Shown here piece after piece: positions 26,646 to 36,871 of a stretch of DNA of 64,000 bases; the stretch's first letter is position 1; every line of letters begins with the position of its first letter. The notes under the pieces are model-generated. The model was not told where the DNA came from. It saw nothing but the letters and a program-made list of their open reading frames with translations, and searched no databases. The translations under genes were made by a program, and so were the position numbers. This DNA comes from Ornithinimicrobium laminariae (GTDB taxonomy: Bacteria > Actinomycetota > Actinomycetes > Actinomycetales > Dermatophilaceae), in contig NZ_JAHZSU010000002.1 of assembly GCF_019457945.1 (NCBI RefSeq), positions 372,001 through 436,000 of the forward strand, given 5' to 3'.

Positions 26646-27737
26646 CTAGTGGAACCGCGGCGCGGGCTTGCCCTCAACGAGATCTGCGAGCGCGGCCCCA
26701 ACTCTGGGCACGAACTTGAAGCCGTGACCAGAAAACCCGCCGCCAACAATGACTGGCCCGTGCGCCTCGATGATGAAGTCGGTCGATGGTGTCGTTGTGT
26801 AGAGGCACGTCTCGACGGCAGCCGAAGCGCTATCCAAGCCGGGGAACCACTCCTGCACGTGCTCTTGCAGTCGGGCCAACCGCGCAGGGTCGGCGTCATC
26901 GGGTCGCTGATCCGGGTCGACGATGATGCCCGTGTGGTGCTCGCCGATCTTGAAGCCGCCCTCCGGAGTCGGCAAGCCGTAGTGCGAGACCGGGTCAATC
27001 AGCGTGTTCGTCTTGGGCGGACCCGGCGCGTAGTGGATGAAGGCCGGCCAGTCGGCATCGATGGTTGGCTGGAAGGTGGCGGGCTGCTCTTGCGTCACGA
27101 CAGTGGAGCCGATATCGACTGAGGCGCCAATCAGCTTTTGCACCCACGAGCCAGCGGTCACCACCACGCGATCAAACTCCGCAGAGCCATTGGCGGTATG
27201 CACCACCACGCTGTCCGAGTTGATCGTCAAGTGCTCAACTGGCTCGCGCTCCCTGAAATCCGCCCCCCGACTCTCCGCGACAGTCAGCAGCGAGTTGACG
27301 GTCGCGGTGGCGTTGACTCCGCCTCCCTGGGGGTGAAAAACCGCTTGGCCATCAATCTTCATGCCAGGGAATCGCTCTTGAGCGGCATCTTGGGACAACA
27401 CTTCATGGCTGACCCCAGCCGCACTCAGCGTGTCCGAGATCGACTGCGTGCATGCAGGTATGCCGTGGTCTAGGGCACCAAACTGATCCAGCAAACTCAC
27501 CCCGGCGTCCTCTTCGAGATCACGCCACAGCGTTAGCGCTTCAATCGCGAATTGGACCCACGGCGCGGTCGGATATGCGAGGCGAAACACGCGTGCGCTC
27601 CCGTGTGAACTGCCTCTGTCGTGCAGTCGTTCAAACTGCTCGAAGACAACGACATCGTGCCCCCTCGCAGTCAGTTGCCAGGCGGTGGCCGCACCCATCG
27701 CTCCTGCGCCAATGACGGCGACCTTGCTACCCGGCAT
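26646..27737 (-). CDS. FAD-dependent oxidoreductase, monomeric sarcosine oxidase-like
   Basis: 363 residues from the ATG at 27737 (GGAG six bases upstream). The Rossmann motif VAVIGAGAMGAATAWQL starts at residue 5 and continues to VVVFEQ. The C-terminal half has the VETCLYTTTPSTDFIIEAHG stretch, where the Cys matches the residue that binds FAD covalently in monomeric sarcosine oxidase/N-methyltryptophan oxidase, and IVGGGFSGHGFKFVPRVG. It likely demethylates an N-methyl amino acid, releasing H2O2. The open frame runs on for 74 residues through tRNA-Ser in antisense, which is an artefact. Confidence 0.88.
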   Translation of the reverse strand: MPGSKVAVIGAGAMGAATAWQLTARGHDVVVFEQFERLHDRGSSHGSARVFRLAYPTAPWVQFAIEALTLWRDLEEDAGVSLLDQFGALDHGIPACTQSISDTLSAAGVSHEVLSQDAAQERFPGMKIDGQAVFHPQGGGVNATATVNSLLTVAESRGADFREREPVEHLTINSDSVVVHTANGSAEFDRVVVTAGSWVQKLIGASVDIGSTVVTQEQPATFQPTIDADWPAFIHYAPGPPKTNTLIDPVSHYGLPTPEGGFKIGEHHTGIIVDPDQRPDDADPARLARLQEHVQEWFPGLDSASAAVETCLYTTTPSTDFIIEAHGPVIVGGGFSGHGFKFVPRVGAALADLVEGKPAPRFH

Positions 27738-27851
27738 CTCAACTCCGATCTTGTCGTTCAACGTCGATGATGCGCGAACACTACGCCTGCATTGGCTTGC
27801 AGAGAAGGGCTCGATTTCGACACGGGGCAGCACTCGGGTAATCTTCGCTGC

Positions 27852-27936
27852 GGAGGATTCGCATAGTGGCCTAGTGCGCGCGATTGGAAATCGCGTTGGG
27901 ATAAAACCCTCGGGGGTTCGAATCCCCCATCCTCCG
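27852..27936 (+). tRNA. tRNA-Ser (GGA)
   Basis: Acceptor GGAGGAT (27852-27858) pairs with ATCCTCC (27929-27935), discriminator G. The anticodon loop TTGGAAA gives GGA; a long variable arm and GGGGGTTCGAATCCCCC T-arm confirm a class II serine tRNA. No CCA encoded. Confidence 0.96.
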
Positions 27937-27958
27937 CCCAAGGGAGTTTCCAACTCCA

Positions 27959-27997
27959 AGAACGCCCGGCTACTCCTTGGGAGTAGCCGGGCGTTCT
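27959..27997. terminator. Bidirectional stem-loop terminator
   Basis: Perfect 17-bp stem (27959-27975 with 27981-27997), loop CTTGG, between the tRNA-Ser and the convergent HerA-like gene. Confidence 0.8.
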
Positions 27998-28020
27998 GCG
28001 TGGCAGGTCTACCTCACGTC

Positions 28021-29649
28021 TTAGCGACGACGCGCGGTGCCAAACAGCGAACGGGTGATCTCCCGGCCCAACGCCGTCCCGGCCGAACGCAGCATCGACT
28101 TCACTGCTGAGTTGCCGAGGGCAGCCTCCAACATGGATGGCTCATCCTTCTCCGGCTTTGGCGCAGCCTTGGGCTTTGACGGGGCCGGCTCTTCCCAATC
28201 GCCGTTCTTGGCGGCCCGATCCAACTCGGCATCAACGTCGGCACCATCCGCCTTGGGTGCATCCGCAGCCTCAGCGCCCTTGGCCAGCTTGTTCGTCAAC
28301 TTCTCATACGCACTCTCGCGGTCCAGCGCTTCGGAGTATTTCGGCGCCAGCGGTGAGCCCTCAATGGTTGACTCGATCAGCGCTGGCTCAGAGGGGCCCA
28401 TCTTTGACTGCGGCGCGCGCAACATGGTCCACGCGACAGGGGTCGGCGCACCGCGCTCCGACAGCACGGTCACAACGGCCTCACCGGTGCCGAGTTGGGT
28501 TAGCGCTTCTTCCAGGTCGTAGTCACTCATCGGGAAGGTCGACACGGTTGCCTTTAGTGCCTTGGCATCCCCGGGCGTAAAGGCCCGCAGAGCGTGCTGC
28601 ACCCGGTTGCCCAATTGTCCCAACACGCCCTCAGGCACATCGCTAGGTGTCTGCGTGACAAAGAAAACACCGACACCCTTGGAGCGGATTAGCCGCACAG
28701 CCTGCTCAACCGCGTCCAAGAAAGCCTTCGACGCGTCATGAAAGAGCAGGTGCGCCTCGTCAAAGAAGAAGACCAGCTTGGGCTTGTCCGGGTCGCCGAC
28801 CTCAGGCAATTCCTGGAACAACTCGGCCAACAGCCACATCAAGAAGGTCGAGAAAACCACCGGTTTGTCGCGCACCGTCGGCAATTCCAGGCAGGAGATC
28901 ACACCGAGGCCATCGCCGTTAACGCGCAACAAGTCCTCGGCATCAAACTCTGGCTCGCCAAAGAAATTCTCGGCGCCTTGAGAGGAGAAGGTGATCAACT
29001 CACGCAAGATAACCCCGGCGGTCGAGGTGGCCAAACCGCCCAAGCCCTTCAGGTCGGCCTTGCCCTCATCAGACAACAGGTGCTGGACCACGGCTTGCAG
29101 GTCTTTAAGGTCCAGCAGCGGCAAGCCATTCTTGTCGGCGTAGTGGAAGACCAGGCCCAGGCTCGACTCTTGGGTGTCGTTCAGCCCCAAGACCTTGCTC
29201 AGCAAGATCGGCCCAAATGAGGACACCGTGGCGCGCACCGGCACGCCCCCACCCGAATCGCCCAAGCTCAAAAACTCCACCGGGTATGCCGTGGCTGCCC
29301 ACTCTTGGGCGAGCCCCGTCATACGGGAATCAATCTTTGCGTGGCCAGGGCTTTCGGTGGCCAGGCCGGACAGATCGCCCTTGACGTCGGCCAAGAACAC
29401 CGGCACGCCAGCCGCGGACAACTGCTCAGCCATCAACTGCAAGGTAACCGTCTTGCCGGTTCCGGTCGCGCCGGCCACCAACCCGTGTCGGTTCATCGAG
29501 CCCAGCGGCAATCGGACGACCGCCTCGGGCACGGACTCGCCATCTTTAATAGCCGCACCCAAGGTGATGCTGGGGGCCTCGAAGGTGTAGCCCTGCGTGA
29601 TGGCTTCGATCTGTGTCTGTTTAACTTCATCGCTCACAAGAGCGACCAT
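28021..29649 (-). CDS. HerA-like (DUF853) P-loop ATPase
   Basis: About 542 residues from the ATG at 29649; an alternative GTG lies at 29637. The open frame extends further to 29925 but there it only covers the divergent upstream gene. Walker A GATGTGKTVT (about residue 45), then FLADVKGDLSGL, Walker B VFFFDEAHLLF and the sensor stretch FFVTQTPSDVPEGVLGQLGNRVQHALR. The C-terminal 100 residues are charged and low complexity, ending in an arginine-rich tail. Members are hexameric motor ATPases related to HerA/VirB4; the cellular role of the bacterial DUF853 type is not established. Confidence 0.87.
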   Translation of the reverse strand: MVALVSDEVKQTQIEAITQGYTFEAPSITLGAAIKDGESVPEAVVRLPLGSMNRHGLVAGATGTGKTVTLQLMAEQLSAAGVPVFLADVKGDLSGLATESPGHAKIDSRMTGLAQEWAATAYPVEFLSLGDSGGGVPVRATVSSFGPILLSKVLGLNDTQESSLGLVFHYADKNGLPLLDLKDLQAVVQHLLSDEGKADLKGLGGLATSTAGVILRELITFSSQGAENFFGEPEFDAEDLLRVNGDGLGVISCLELPTVRDKPVVFSTFLMWLLAELFQELPEVGDPDKPKLVFFFDEAHLLFHDASKAFLDAVEQAVRLIRSKGVGVFFVTQTPSDVPEGVLGQLGNRVQHALRAFTPGDAKALKATVSTFPMSDYDLEEALTQLGTGEAVVTVLSERGAPTPVAWTMLRAPQSKMGPSEPALIESTIEGSPLAPKYSEALDRESAYEKLTNKLAKGAEAADAPKADGADVDAELDRAAKNGDWEEPAPSKPKAAPKPEKDEPSMLEAALGNSAVKSMLRSAGTALGREITRSLFGTARRR

Positions 29650-29694
29650 AGTTGAACCCGCCGACAGAGGCACTGAACGCGTATAGTCGCGTGC

Positions 29695-30012
29695 GTGATC
29701 TTTAAGGGAGTCGGCGAGGGCAAGCCATACCCCTCCCATAGCCTCGATGACCCCAAGGATTGGGCCCACTTGGCGCCACGGATGATTCGGCTCGAAGAGC
29801 TCATCACCACCAAGTCGAACCTTGACCTGCGCGCATTGCTCTCCTCGGACTCCACTTTCTACGGTGACATCTTCTGTCATGTCGTTGAGTGGAAGGGTGA
29901 GTTGTATTTGGAGGACGGCCTGCACCGGGCCCTGCGTGCAGCACTAGGCGGTCGGCCTGTCGTGCACGGGCGTGTCCTCGTCTTGGACCCTGAGCAGCCA
30001 GCGATAACCTAG
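29695..30012 (+). CDS. Conserved actinobacterial protein with DGxHR motif
   Basis: 105 residues, GTG start at 29695. Contains LITTKSNLDLRALLSSDSTFYGD and LYLEDGLHRALRAAL; the DGLHR stretch resembles the ParB/Srx nuclease-like DGxHR motif. Close homologues are often annotated as VapB-type antitoxin, but there is no toxin neighbour, so I treat the function as unknown. It is divergent from the HerA-like gene and five bases upstream of the LytR_C protein. Confidence 0.72.
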   Translation: MIFKGVGEGKPYPSHSLDDPKDWAHLAPRMIRLEELITTKSNLDLRALLSSDSTFYGDIFCHVVEWKGELYLEDGLHRALRAALGGRPVVHGRVLVLDPEQPAIT

Positions 30013-30016
30013 GGAC

Positions 30017-30535
30017 ATGGCTTACGTACGCACAGGTGGCATGTCCACCGCAGCTCGCAGACGACGTCGCCGTTCGGCGCTGGTGATGTCTGGTCTCTTG
30101 CTGTTCTTGGTGCTTGCGTTGCTCATTGCCTTTAGCTTTAACCAGGGGTGGATCGGCGGGGACGACAGCACCGGCGACACCGCGGCCGCTACCTCCGCGG
30201 GACCGACCTTCGGCCCAGCCGACATCACGGTCAACGTCTATAACTCGACCAGCGTCCCCGGCCTGGCTGGCCGCACCTCCGATGCGCTCGAAGCACGTGG
30301 CTACATCGTCGCCAATGTGGCCAATGACCCGGAGAACGAAACCGTTGAGGGTGGCGCTCGCATTCGCTACGGCACCGGTGGCGCCGAGGCGGCTGAGTAC
30401 CTGCAAGAGCAGGTGCCCGACGCCGAGATCGTCGAGGACGCCCGCACCGGCAGCGAGATTGACCTCGTTTTGGGCCAAGACTTCACCGAGTTCCCCGAGC
30501 TTGAGCCAACCGAAGACGCCTCAGCCACCGAATAG
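30017..30535 (+). CDS. LytR C-terminal domain (LytR_C) membrane protein
   Basis: 172 residues. A basic N-terminus (AARRRRRRSALV), one membrane helix (about 23-43), an acidic linker and a LytR_C domain (about 70-155; ITVNVYNSTSVPGLAGRTSDALEARGY). LytR_C occurs at the C-terminus of LCP cell-wall ligases; here it stands alone, facing outside. The LCP gene at 49 kb has no such domain. Confidence 0.85.
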   Translation: MAYVRTGGMSTAARRRRRRSALVMSGLLLFLVLALLIAFSFNQGWIGGDDSTGDTAAATSAGPTFGPADITVNVYNSTSVPGLAGRTSDALEARGYIVANVANDPENETVEGGARIRYGTGGAEAAEYLQEQVPDAEIVEDARTGSEIDLVLGQDFTEFPELEPTEDASATE

Positions 30536-30555
30536 CTCGGACCCTTGGAGGTCAC

Positions 30556-31482
30556 ATGCGCATCGTTTCTCTCCTGCCCTCAGCCACAGAGATCTTGTAT
30601 GCCGTGGGCGCCGGCGACGATGTCGTTGGCGTGACCTTTGAATGCGACGAGCCGATACATGCTCGCGAGACTGCAGCCATCGTCTCCACGAGTTCGCTGC
30701 CGATGGCCCGCGACGGCTATCAGCCCACCCCCGCCGAAATCGACGCGGCCGTCAGTGAGAAGTTGGCCGCTGGCGAGGACCTCTACCACCTCGACCGCGA
30801 CGCGCTCCTGCAACTCAACGCAGATCTCATCGTCACGCAGGACCTCTGCGCAGTGTGCGCTGTCGACGTCAGCGAAGTGCATGACGCCCTGGACTTCTTG
30901 GGGTGCACGGCTGAAGTGCTCACAACCGACCCGCATACCGTCGAAGAGATCTTGGCCAGCATTGAGCGCATCGGTGCGCAGACAGGCCACACACAGGGTG
31001 CCACTGACCTGGTCGCCTCGTTGCGTGAGCGGCTAGCCGCGTTGCCTGGCGCACCCACCAACAACGCAGCCCGCGTCGCCGTGCTGGAGTGGAGCGATCC
31101 GCCGTTTGCACCGGGCCACTGGGTGCCTGAGATGGTCGAGATTGCCGGAGCGCTTAGCGTGATCGGTGACGCCGGGGAAAAATCAGTGCGCACCACTTGG
31201 GATGCCATCGTCGCTTCCCGCCCCGAGATCATCGTGGTCGCACCGTGCGGCTTTGAGCTGCCCACGTCGGTAGCGCTGACTGAGGAATTGTTGGCCGGGA
31301 AGTTGGGCACCATTCTTGATAGGTGGGACGGTGAAGGGCCTCAGGTGTGGGCCGTTGATGCCAACGCTTCTTACGCCCGGCCGGGTCCGCGCATCGTGGA
31401 TGGCATTGAAGCCTTGGCTGCGATCAGTGATCCGACAACCTTCGGGCAGCCAGATCCCGTGATCGCCAAGCGCTGCCGCTAG
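30556..31482 (+). CDS. BtuF-like metal/cobalamin-binding protein
   Basis: 308 residues, TroA/BtuF-type fold: MRIVSLLPSATEILYAVGAGD at the start and the AVCAVDVSEV, VAVLEWSDPPFAPGHWVPEM and YARPGPRIVDGIE stretches that line the ligand cleft. It has no signal peptide, so it is probably cytosolic and not an ABC substrate-binding lipoprotein. Ligand unknown. Forms a same-direction group with the SRPBCC gene. Confidence 0.8.
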   Translation: MRIVSLLPSATEILYAVGAGDDVVGVTFECDEPIHARETAAIVSTSSLPMARDGYQPTPAEIDAAVSEKLAAGEDLYHLDRDALLQLNADLIVTQDLCAVCAVDVSEVHDALDFLGCTAEVLTTDPHTVEEILASIERIGAQTGHTQGATDLVASLRERLAALPGAPTNNAARVAVLEWSDPPFAPGHWVPEMVEIAGALSVIGDAGEKSVRTTWDAIVASRPEIIVVAPCGFELPTSVALTEELLAGKLGTILDRWDGEGPQVWAVDANASYARPGPRIVDGIEALAAISDPTTFGQPDPVIAKRCR

Positions 31483-31524
31483 TGTGGCTAAGCCCGTGAA
31501 CCGCAGAACCCAGGAGCCTGTCCT

Positions 31525-32384
<860 letters not shown>

Positions 32385-32400
32385 TCAGCGAGGAGCGAAT

Positions 32401-32562
32401 ATGTGCCGTCAAGTGGACTGCAAGCAATGCGGAAAGACCACGTGGGCTGGTTGCGGCCAGCACGTTGACCAGGTCATGAAGGGCGTCCCCCGCGCTCAGC
32501 GTTGCGAGGGCCACCACGCTGACACCAGCAAGGGCTTCCTCGCCAAAATGTTTGGCCGCTAA
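32401..32562 (+). CDS. Cys-rich microprotein, 53 residues
   Basis: ATG at 32401 with GAGGAG six bases upstream. Five Cys: C2, C7, C10, C18 and C35, plus H21 and HH at 38-39; the CxxC at 7-10 and the later Cys could hold zinc or iron. Ends LAKMFGR. I know of similar small Cys-rich proteins in Actinomycetota but no function. Being placed under CsoR-type operators, it is the likely regulated output. Its TAA overlaps the convergent gene by four bases (CTAA). Confidence 0.75.
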   Translation: MCRQVDCKQCGKTTWAGCGQHVDQVMKGVPRAQRCEGHHADTSKGFLAKMFGR

Positions 32563-33128
32563 CTACTTCGCTGGTGCCGAACGAAGAGGACGACCAAGGC
32601 CAGGCCAGCAACCCCGACAGCGCCCCACAGCACCGGGGTCAGGATCGATGAGTCTGCCTCATTGGCGGTCAGATCGGGTTGACCGAAAGACGCCAGCGGC
32701 GGCAATTTGGCCGGCGTGAACGTGCCGTCCCCTTCGCTCATCACGAGAGGCGTGGAGACCTCGATGCCTTCGGCTTTAGCCAGCACCGTCACGGTGCCTT
32801 CAATGTCGGACGCAGGGAGCACGATGCTGAAGGCATAGTCGCCGTCCGCCCAACCGTTGGCTACCAGCGGGCCGTCATCGCCACCCTGCTCAACAAGGAA
32901 GATGTCGATGTCTTGGGCTGGATTGCCCAACGTGCCTTCGCCTTCTGGTGGCTTTGACGTGTCGTAACAGTTGTCACCAAAGTTGGCACCAGACACGACA
33001 TACGATTCGCCGTCTGACTCGGCATCGGGCACCGCCGTCAGTTGTGGCCCGACGCAGGATGCTTGCGCGGGGGTTGTCACAGACAGGGACGCGGCCGCTA
33101 AGACCGCCACCGCGAGTAGTCGTCTCAT
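32559..33128 (-). CDS. Secreted protein with C-terminal membrane anchor
   Basis: 189 residues. Signal peptide (cleavage expected after TPAQA), a beta-rich outer domain with a Cys pair (C25 and the Cys in GDNCYD), and a C-terminal membrane helix (about 163-182; ILTPVLWGAVGVAGLALVVLF) with RHQRSS basic tail. IPT/Ig-like in feel, not recognised. It lies 22 bases after the VIT1-type gene and may be co-transcribed with it. Confidence 0.65.
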   Translation of the reverse strand: MRRLLAVAVLAAASLSVTTPAQASCVGPQLTAVPDAESDGESYVVSGANFGDNCYDTSKPPEGEGTLGNPAQDIDIFLVEQGGDDGPLVANGWADGDYAFSIVLPASDIEGTVTVLAKAEGIEVSTPLVMSEGDGTFTPAKLPPLASFGQPDLTANEADSSILTPVLWGAVGVAGLALVVLFVRHQRSS

Positions 33129-33150
33129 TCACTCAGCCTATGCAATCGGC

Positions 33151-33852
33151 CTAAATCTGCGTCCCAACCAGCGCACCGATGCCATACGTGACGACCATCG
33201 CAATGAAACCACCCAGCACGTTGCGGACAATCGCTGGCCCTCGCGGCGAGCGCCCCAAGCCAGCGCTAATCCAGCCGGTTAGCAACAACGCTAAAAGCAC
33301 TGAGACCCCAGTGACGCCGACTCGCCAAGACTCGGTCGGCAGCACGATCGCTAGCAACGGCAAGAGCGCGCCGAGCGTGAAGGCAATCAATGAAGCCCAG
33401 GCGGCATGCCAGGGGTTGGTGAGTTCATCCGGGTCAATGCCCAACTCGGCATCGGCATGGGCGGCCAAGGCGTCGCGCTCAGTGAGGGCCTCCGCCACTT
33501 CTTGAGCTAACTCGGGCTCCAGGCCCTTGCCTACATAGATATGCGCCAACTCGGCCAATTCTTGCTCCGGCATCTGCGCCAGTTCACGCTTCTCCAGCGC
33601 TAGTAGGGCTTTCTCGCTGTCGCGCTGAGTGCTTACCGAGACATATTCACCAACGGCCATCGACATCGCGCCGGCCACCAAGCCAGCCATGCCCGCGGTG
33701 ACGATAGCCGTCCGGTCGGTGGTTGCAGCAGCCACACCGATAACCAATCCTGCGGTGGAGATGATGCCGTCGTTGGCACCGAGCACCCCGGCACGTAGCC
33801 AGTTCAGGGTGCGGGCGTTGTTGCCATACTCTTCGTGCGGTGCATCGCTCAT
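33151..33852 (-). CDS. VIT1/CCC1-type metal transporter
   Basis: 233 residues from the ATG at 33852. ARTLNWLRAGVLGANDGIISTAGLVIGVAA and AGAMSMAVGEYVSVSTQRDSE are the VIT1 signatures; a helical, acidic insertion (about 75-140) precedes the last three membrane helices. Family members move Fe2+ or Mn2+ across membranes; the metal here is not known. Confidence 0.88.
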   Translation of the reverse strand: MSDAPHEEYGNNARTLNWLRAGVLGANDGIISTAGLVIGVAAATTDRTAIVTAGMAGLVAGAMSMAVGEYVSVSTQRDSEKALLALEKRELAQMPEQELAELAHIYVGKGLEPELAQEVAEALTERDALAAHADAELGIDPDELTNPWHAAWASLIAFTLGALLPLLAIVLPTESWRVGVTGVSVLLALLLTGWISAGLGRSPRGPAIVRNVLGGFIAMVVTYGIGALVGTQI

Positions 33853-33934
33853 GAAGCCAGAGTCCTCCTGATCAGCCCCACTCGCCAGCGTGGTGAGGCT
33901 TCTCTTCGTGAGGTCAGGCTTGCCATAGCAACGC

Positions 33935-33968
33935 GAAAGCCCCTCACCCATTTGGGTGAGGGGCTTTC
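33935..33968. terminator. Stem-loop terminator
   Basis: Perfect 15-bp stem (33935-33949 with 33954-33968), loop ATTT. It lies just after the tRNA-Ser on the minus strand and ahead of the VIT1-type gene, so it probably ends the tRNA transcript. Confidence 0.75.
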
Positions 33969-33985
33969 AAAGCCTTGTTCAGACT

Positions 33986-34075
33986 TGGCGGTGGCGGTGG
34001 GATTTGAACCCACGGTGGGCGCAAACCCACACAACATTTCGAGTGTTGCACCTTCGGCCGCTCGGACACGCCACC
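33986..34075 (-). tRNA. tRNA-Ser (CGA)
   Basis: Acceptor GGTGGCG pairs with CGCCACC; anticodon loop CTCGAAA gives CGA; long variable arm and GTGGGTTCAAATCCCAC T-arm. A 3' CCA is encoded (33986-33988). Confidence 0.96.
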
Positions 34076-34085
34076 GCGGGAGACA

Positions 34086-34598
34086 TTACCTGAGTCGGCG
34101 CTCCTTAAAAAAATCGGCCAGCAATCCAGCACATTCAGCAGCCCGTATGCCGCCAATAACTTCCACCTGATGCAGCGCTGCTGAGTCGCGGGTCAGGTCC
34201 CACACCGACCCGGTCGCACCAGCCTTGTCATCGAATGCACCAAAGACAACGCGATTTAGCCGAGCAGCCACGATGGCCCCTGCACACATGACACACGGCT
34301 CCAGCGTGACGACCAACGTGCAGCCGTCGAGTCGCCACCGGCCTAAGGCTTCGCCAGCCGCACGCAAGGCCACGATCTCGGCGTGGCCGGTCGGGTCATA
34401 CGCTTCCTCGCGAACATTGCGCCCCTGCCCAACGACAGCCCCATCGGGCTCAACCACCACAGCCCCGATCGGCACATCCCCCGAGGCAAGTGCCTCGCGC
34501 GCGACCTCTAAAGCGGAGCCGATGCTCACGTCATACCCCTGCTGGGCCCAACCTGGCAGGTCCAATCTGGGGCGGGGGGCTGTTTCGGAGTCGCTCAC
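34086..34598 (-). CDS. tadA: tRNA-adenosine deaminase
   Basis: 170 residues. It makes inosine at the wobble position of tRNA-Arg(ACG), which is encoded in this window at 48.6 kb. The zinc site is H72 and E74 in GHAEIV and C102/C105 in PCVMC. IGAVVV and [15 protein letters not shown] also fit. The first roughly 20 residues are an extension. Start GTG or ATG region near 34598, divergent from upp. Confidence 0.93.
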   Translation of the reverse strand: MSDSETAPRPRLDLPGWAQQGYDVSIGSALEVAREALASGDVPIGAVVVEPDGAVVGQGRNVREEAYDPTGHAEIVALRAAGEALGRWRLDGCTLVVTLEPCVMCAGAIVAARLNRVVFGAFDDKAGATGSVWDLTRDSAALHQVEVIGGIRAAECAGLLADFFKERRLR

Positions 34599-34615
34599 AC
34601 GGTAAGTTTCGCAGT

Positions 34616-35254
34616 ATGCGCGTCCACGTTGTAGACCACCCGTTGATCAACCACAAACTGACCTATTTGCGGGATAAAGGGACCGACACCCCAACGTTCC
34701 GCCGTTTGACCGATGAGTTGGTCACGCTGCTGGCCTACGAAGCCACCCGTGACGTCCGTGTCTCCCCTCGCGAAATCGAGACTCCCGTCGCTCCGGCCAC
34801 CGGCATCAAGTTGGCCACCCCCAAGCCGCTCGTCGTCCCGATCCTGCGCGCCGGCCTCGGCATGCTCGACGGCATGATGCGCATGGTGCCGACCGCTGAG
34901 GTTGGCTTTTTGGGCATGGAGCGCAACGAGGAGACCTTCGAAGCCACCACGTATGCGCACCGCCTGCCCGATGACCTCGACAAGCGCCAGTGCTACATCC
35001 TCGACCCGATGTTGGCCACGGGCGGCACCCTCGCCGCGGCGATCCACTACCTCGTCGACCTTGGCGCCGATGACATCACCGTCATCACGCTGCTGGCCGC
35101 CCCCGAGGGCCTGGAAGCGCTGCAAGAAAAGGTCAAGGACATCACGCCGCCGATCACCCTGGTCACCGGCGCTGTCGATGAGCGCCTGAACGAAAACGGC
35201 TACATCGTGCCTGGCCTGGGCGATGCTGGCGACCGTCTCTACGGCGTCGTCTGA
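34616..35254 (+). CDS. upp: Uracil phosphoribosyltransferase
   Basis: 212 residues from the ATG at 34616; the open frame extends upstream into tadA but the [19 protein letters not shown] start is the normal one. It makes UMP from uracil and PRPP. PRPP-binding motif [28 protein letters not shown] and [11 protein letters not shown] are signatures. Confidence 0.96.
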   Translation: MRVHVVDHPLINHKLTYLRDKGTDTPTFRRLTDELVTLLAYEATRDVRVSPREIETPVAPATGIKLATPKPLVVPILRAGLGMLDGMMRMVPTAEVGFLGMERNEETFEATTYAHRLPDDLDKRQCYILDPMLATGGTLAAAIHYLVDLGADDITVITLLAAPEGLEALQEKVKDITPPITLVTGAVDERLNENGYIVPGLGDAGDRLYGVV

Positions 35255-35262
35255 GGCGATTC

Positions 35263-36417
35263 GTGCACGCGTCCAGCCGCAGTGAGATTGAGCCTTTCTA
35301 TGTCATGGAGGTGCTCAAAGCTGCGGCGGCTCGCCAACGCTCTCACGGCGATGCGCTGATGATGTGCGTGGGGCAGCCTTCAACCGGGGCTCCCCGCGCC
35401 GTCGTCAACCAAGCCCACGCGGTGCTCGATAGCCAGGTCATGGGCTACACCGACGCGACTGGCATCCCCGAGTTGCGCGAGGTCATCGCCAAGCACCACC
35501 GCGATTGGTACAACATCAACGTCACCGCAGACGACGTCGTCGTGATGACCGGATCTTCGGGAGCCTTTTCGCTGCTGTTCCTGGCGGCGTTCGAGGCGGG
35601 CGACACCGTGGCGATGACTCGCCCCGGCTATCCGGCCTATCGCAACACGCTCTCGGCGCTGGGCTGCAACGTCCTCGAGATCGACTGCGGCGCGGACACC
35701 CGCTTCCAGCCGACGGTCGCAATGCTCGAAGCCCTCGACGAAGTCCCCAAAGGCCTTATCGTCGCTAGCCCGTCCAACCCCACCGGAACAGTCATTGACC
35801 CGGACGAGCTGGCGGCAATTGCGCGCTGGTGCGAGGCCCATGACTGCCTGCTGATCAGCGACGAGATCTACCACGGCCTCACCTATGGCCGTGCAGCCAG
35901 CAGCGCGTGGGAAACCTCTAAGGCTGGCGTGGTGATCGGCTCGGTCAGCAAATACTTCTCGATGACCGGGTGGCGCCTGGGCTGGGCTTTGGTGCCACCT
36001 CACCTGCGCCGGCCGATGGAAATCTTGTCGCAAAACCTCACGATCTGCGCCCCCGCGATCACTCAGTATGCGGCGATGGCGGCCTTCGGTGAGGACGCTA
36101 AGCCCGAGTTGCAGAACCACTTAGAGCGGTATGCCGTCAATCGCGAGATCGTTAAAGCCGCGCTGGCCGACATGGGGCTGAGTAGCGCGCCGCCCGATGG
36201 CGCCTTCTATGCCTGGTGCGACATCGGCCACCTGACCGACGACTCGACTGCGTGGTGCACGGAAGTGTTGGAGACCACGGGCGTTGCACTGACTCCCGGC
36301 GTCGATTTCGACACGGTCAAGGGCCATCGGATGATGCGGTTTAGCTTTGCTGGCTCAACCGCTGAGGTCACCGAGGCGCTAGGCCGACTTGCTGCTTCCC
36401 CACTGTTGCAGAGCTAG
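35263..36417 (+). CDS. PLP aminotransferase, class I/II
   Basis: 384 residues, GTG start eight bases after upp. Fold-type I: SPSNPTGTVIDPDEL, LLISDEIYHGLTYG, and the PLP lysine in SVSKYFSMTGWRLGW. Substrate not clear. A second, distant relative is at 41749. The 3' end overlaps a convergent membrane-protein gene by 39 bases. Confidence 0.88.
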   Translation: MHASSRSEIEPFYVMEVLKAAAARQRSHGDALMMCVGQPSTGAPRAVVNQAHAVLDSQVMGYTDATGIPELREVIAKHHRDWYNINVTADDVVVMTGSSGAFSLLFLAAFEAGDTVAMTRPGYPAYRNTLSALGCNVLEIDCGADTRFQPTVAMLEALDEVPKGLIVASPSNPTGTVIDPDELAAIARWCEAHDCLLISDEIYHGLTYGRAASSAWETSKAGVVIGSVSKYFSMTGWRLGWALVPPHLRRPMEILSQNLTICAPAITQYAAMAAFGEDAKPELQNHLERYAVNREIVKAALADMGLSSAPPDGAFYAWCDIGHLTDDSTAWCTEVLETTGVALTPGVDFDTVKGHRMMRFSFAGSTAEVTEALGRLAASPLLQS

Positions 36418-36720
36418 CCAGGTCCCCACGATGACGCTAAGCGTTGCTACCGGCAGTGCGTGCCGAAAGACCAGGTCCGACCCAGCAAAGTAGGCAATGA
36501 CGGCGAGCAAGATCGCACCCAACGCCCCGCCCACCACCGGGACCGCGTTCTTGCTGCCCCACCCATACCCGAGCGCACCAGCACAGACCACGACCAGCGA
36601 TTGCAGCGTCACCTCTAAGGTGGAAGCCCCTCCGTTAGAAATATCCGAATAGCTAAAGAAGCCAATCACCACCATAGCCACGACGGCATAGGCAAACCCT
36701 TGTGCGCGTAGGTTTTTCAT
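36379..36720 (-). CDS. Small polytopic membrane protein
   Basis: 113 residues from the ATG at 36720 (GAGGGG seven bases upstream). Four hydrophobic segments along nearly the whole length. No family recognised. Its last 39 bases overlap the aminotransferase coding end. Confidence 0.65.
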   Translation of the reverse strand: MKNLRAQGFAYAVVAMVVIGFFSYSDISNGGASTLEVTLQSLVVVCAGALGYGWGSKNAVPVVGGALGAILLAVIAYFAGSDLVFRHALPVATLSVIVGTWLALQQWGSSKSA

Positions 36721-36871
36721 CTTTGGCCCCTCGCCTCTGGTGGTGCATGATCGTGAAGTCAGGTCACCGGCTCGACGCGCACCCGCAGCCTTGCGGCGTG
36801 GCGGCTGCGCACACATACCTTTGCCTGACAGTATGACGTTGTTCTGTGACACCACCTGAGGAGCCACCCCT

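Noticed and set aside
27738-27959. N-terminal extension of the sarcosine oxidase-like protein (reads GGGWGIRTPEG-like)
   Set aside because: It is the antisense of tRNA-Ser (GGA); such peptides are a known annotation artefact. The ATG at 27737 has a proper ribosome site.
29650-29925. 92-residue N-terminal extension of the HerA-like ATPase
   Set aside because: It lies in antisense to the conserved DGxHR gene and has no family similarity.
29695-30012. Toxin-antitoxin module
   Set aside because: The protein resembles entries named VapB antitoxin but there is no PIN-domain toxin next to it.
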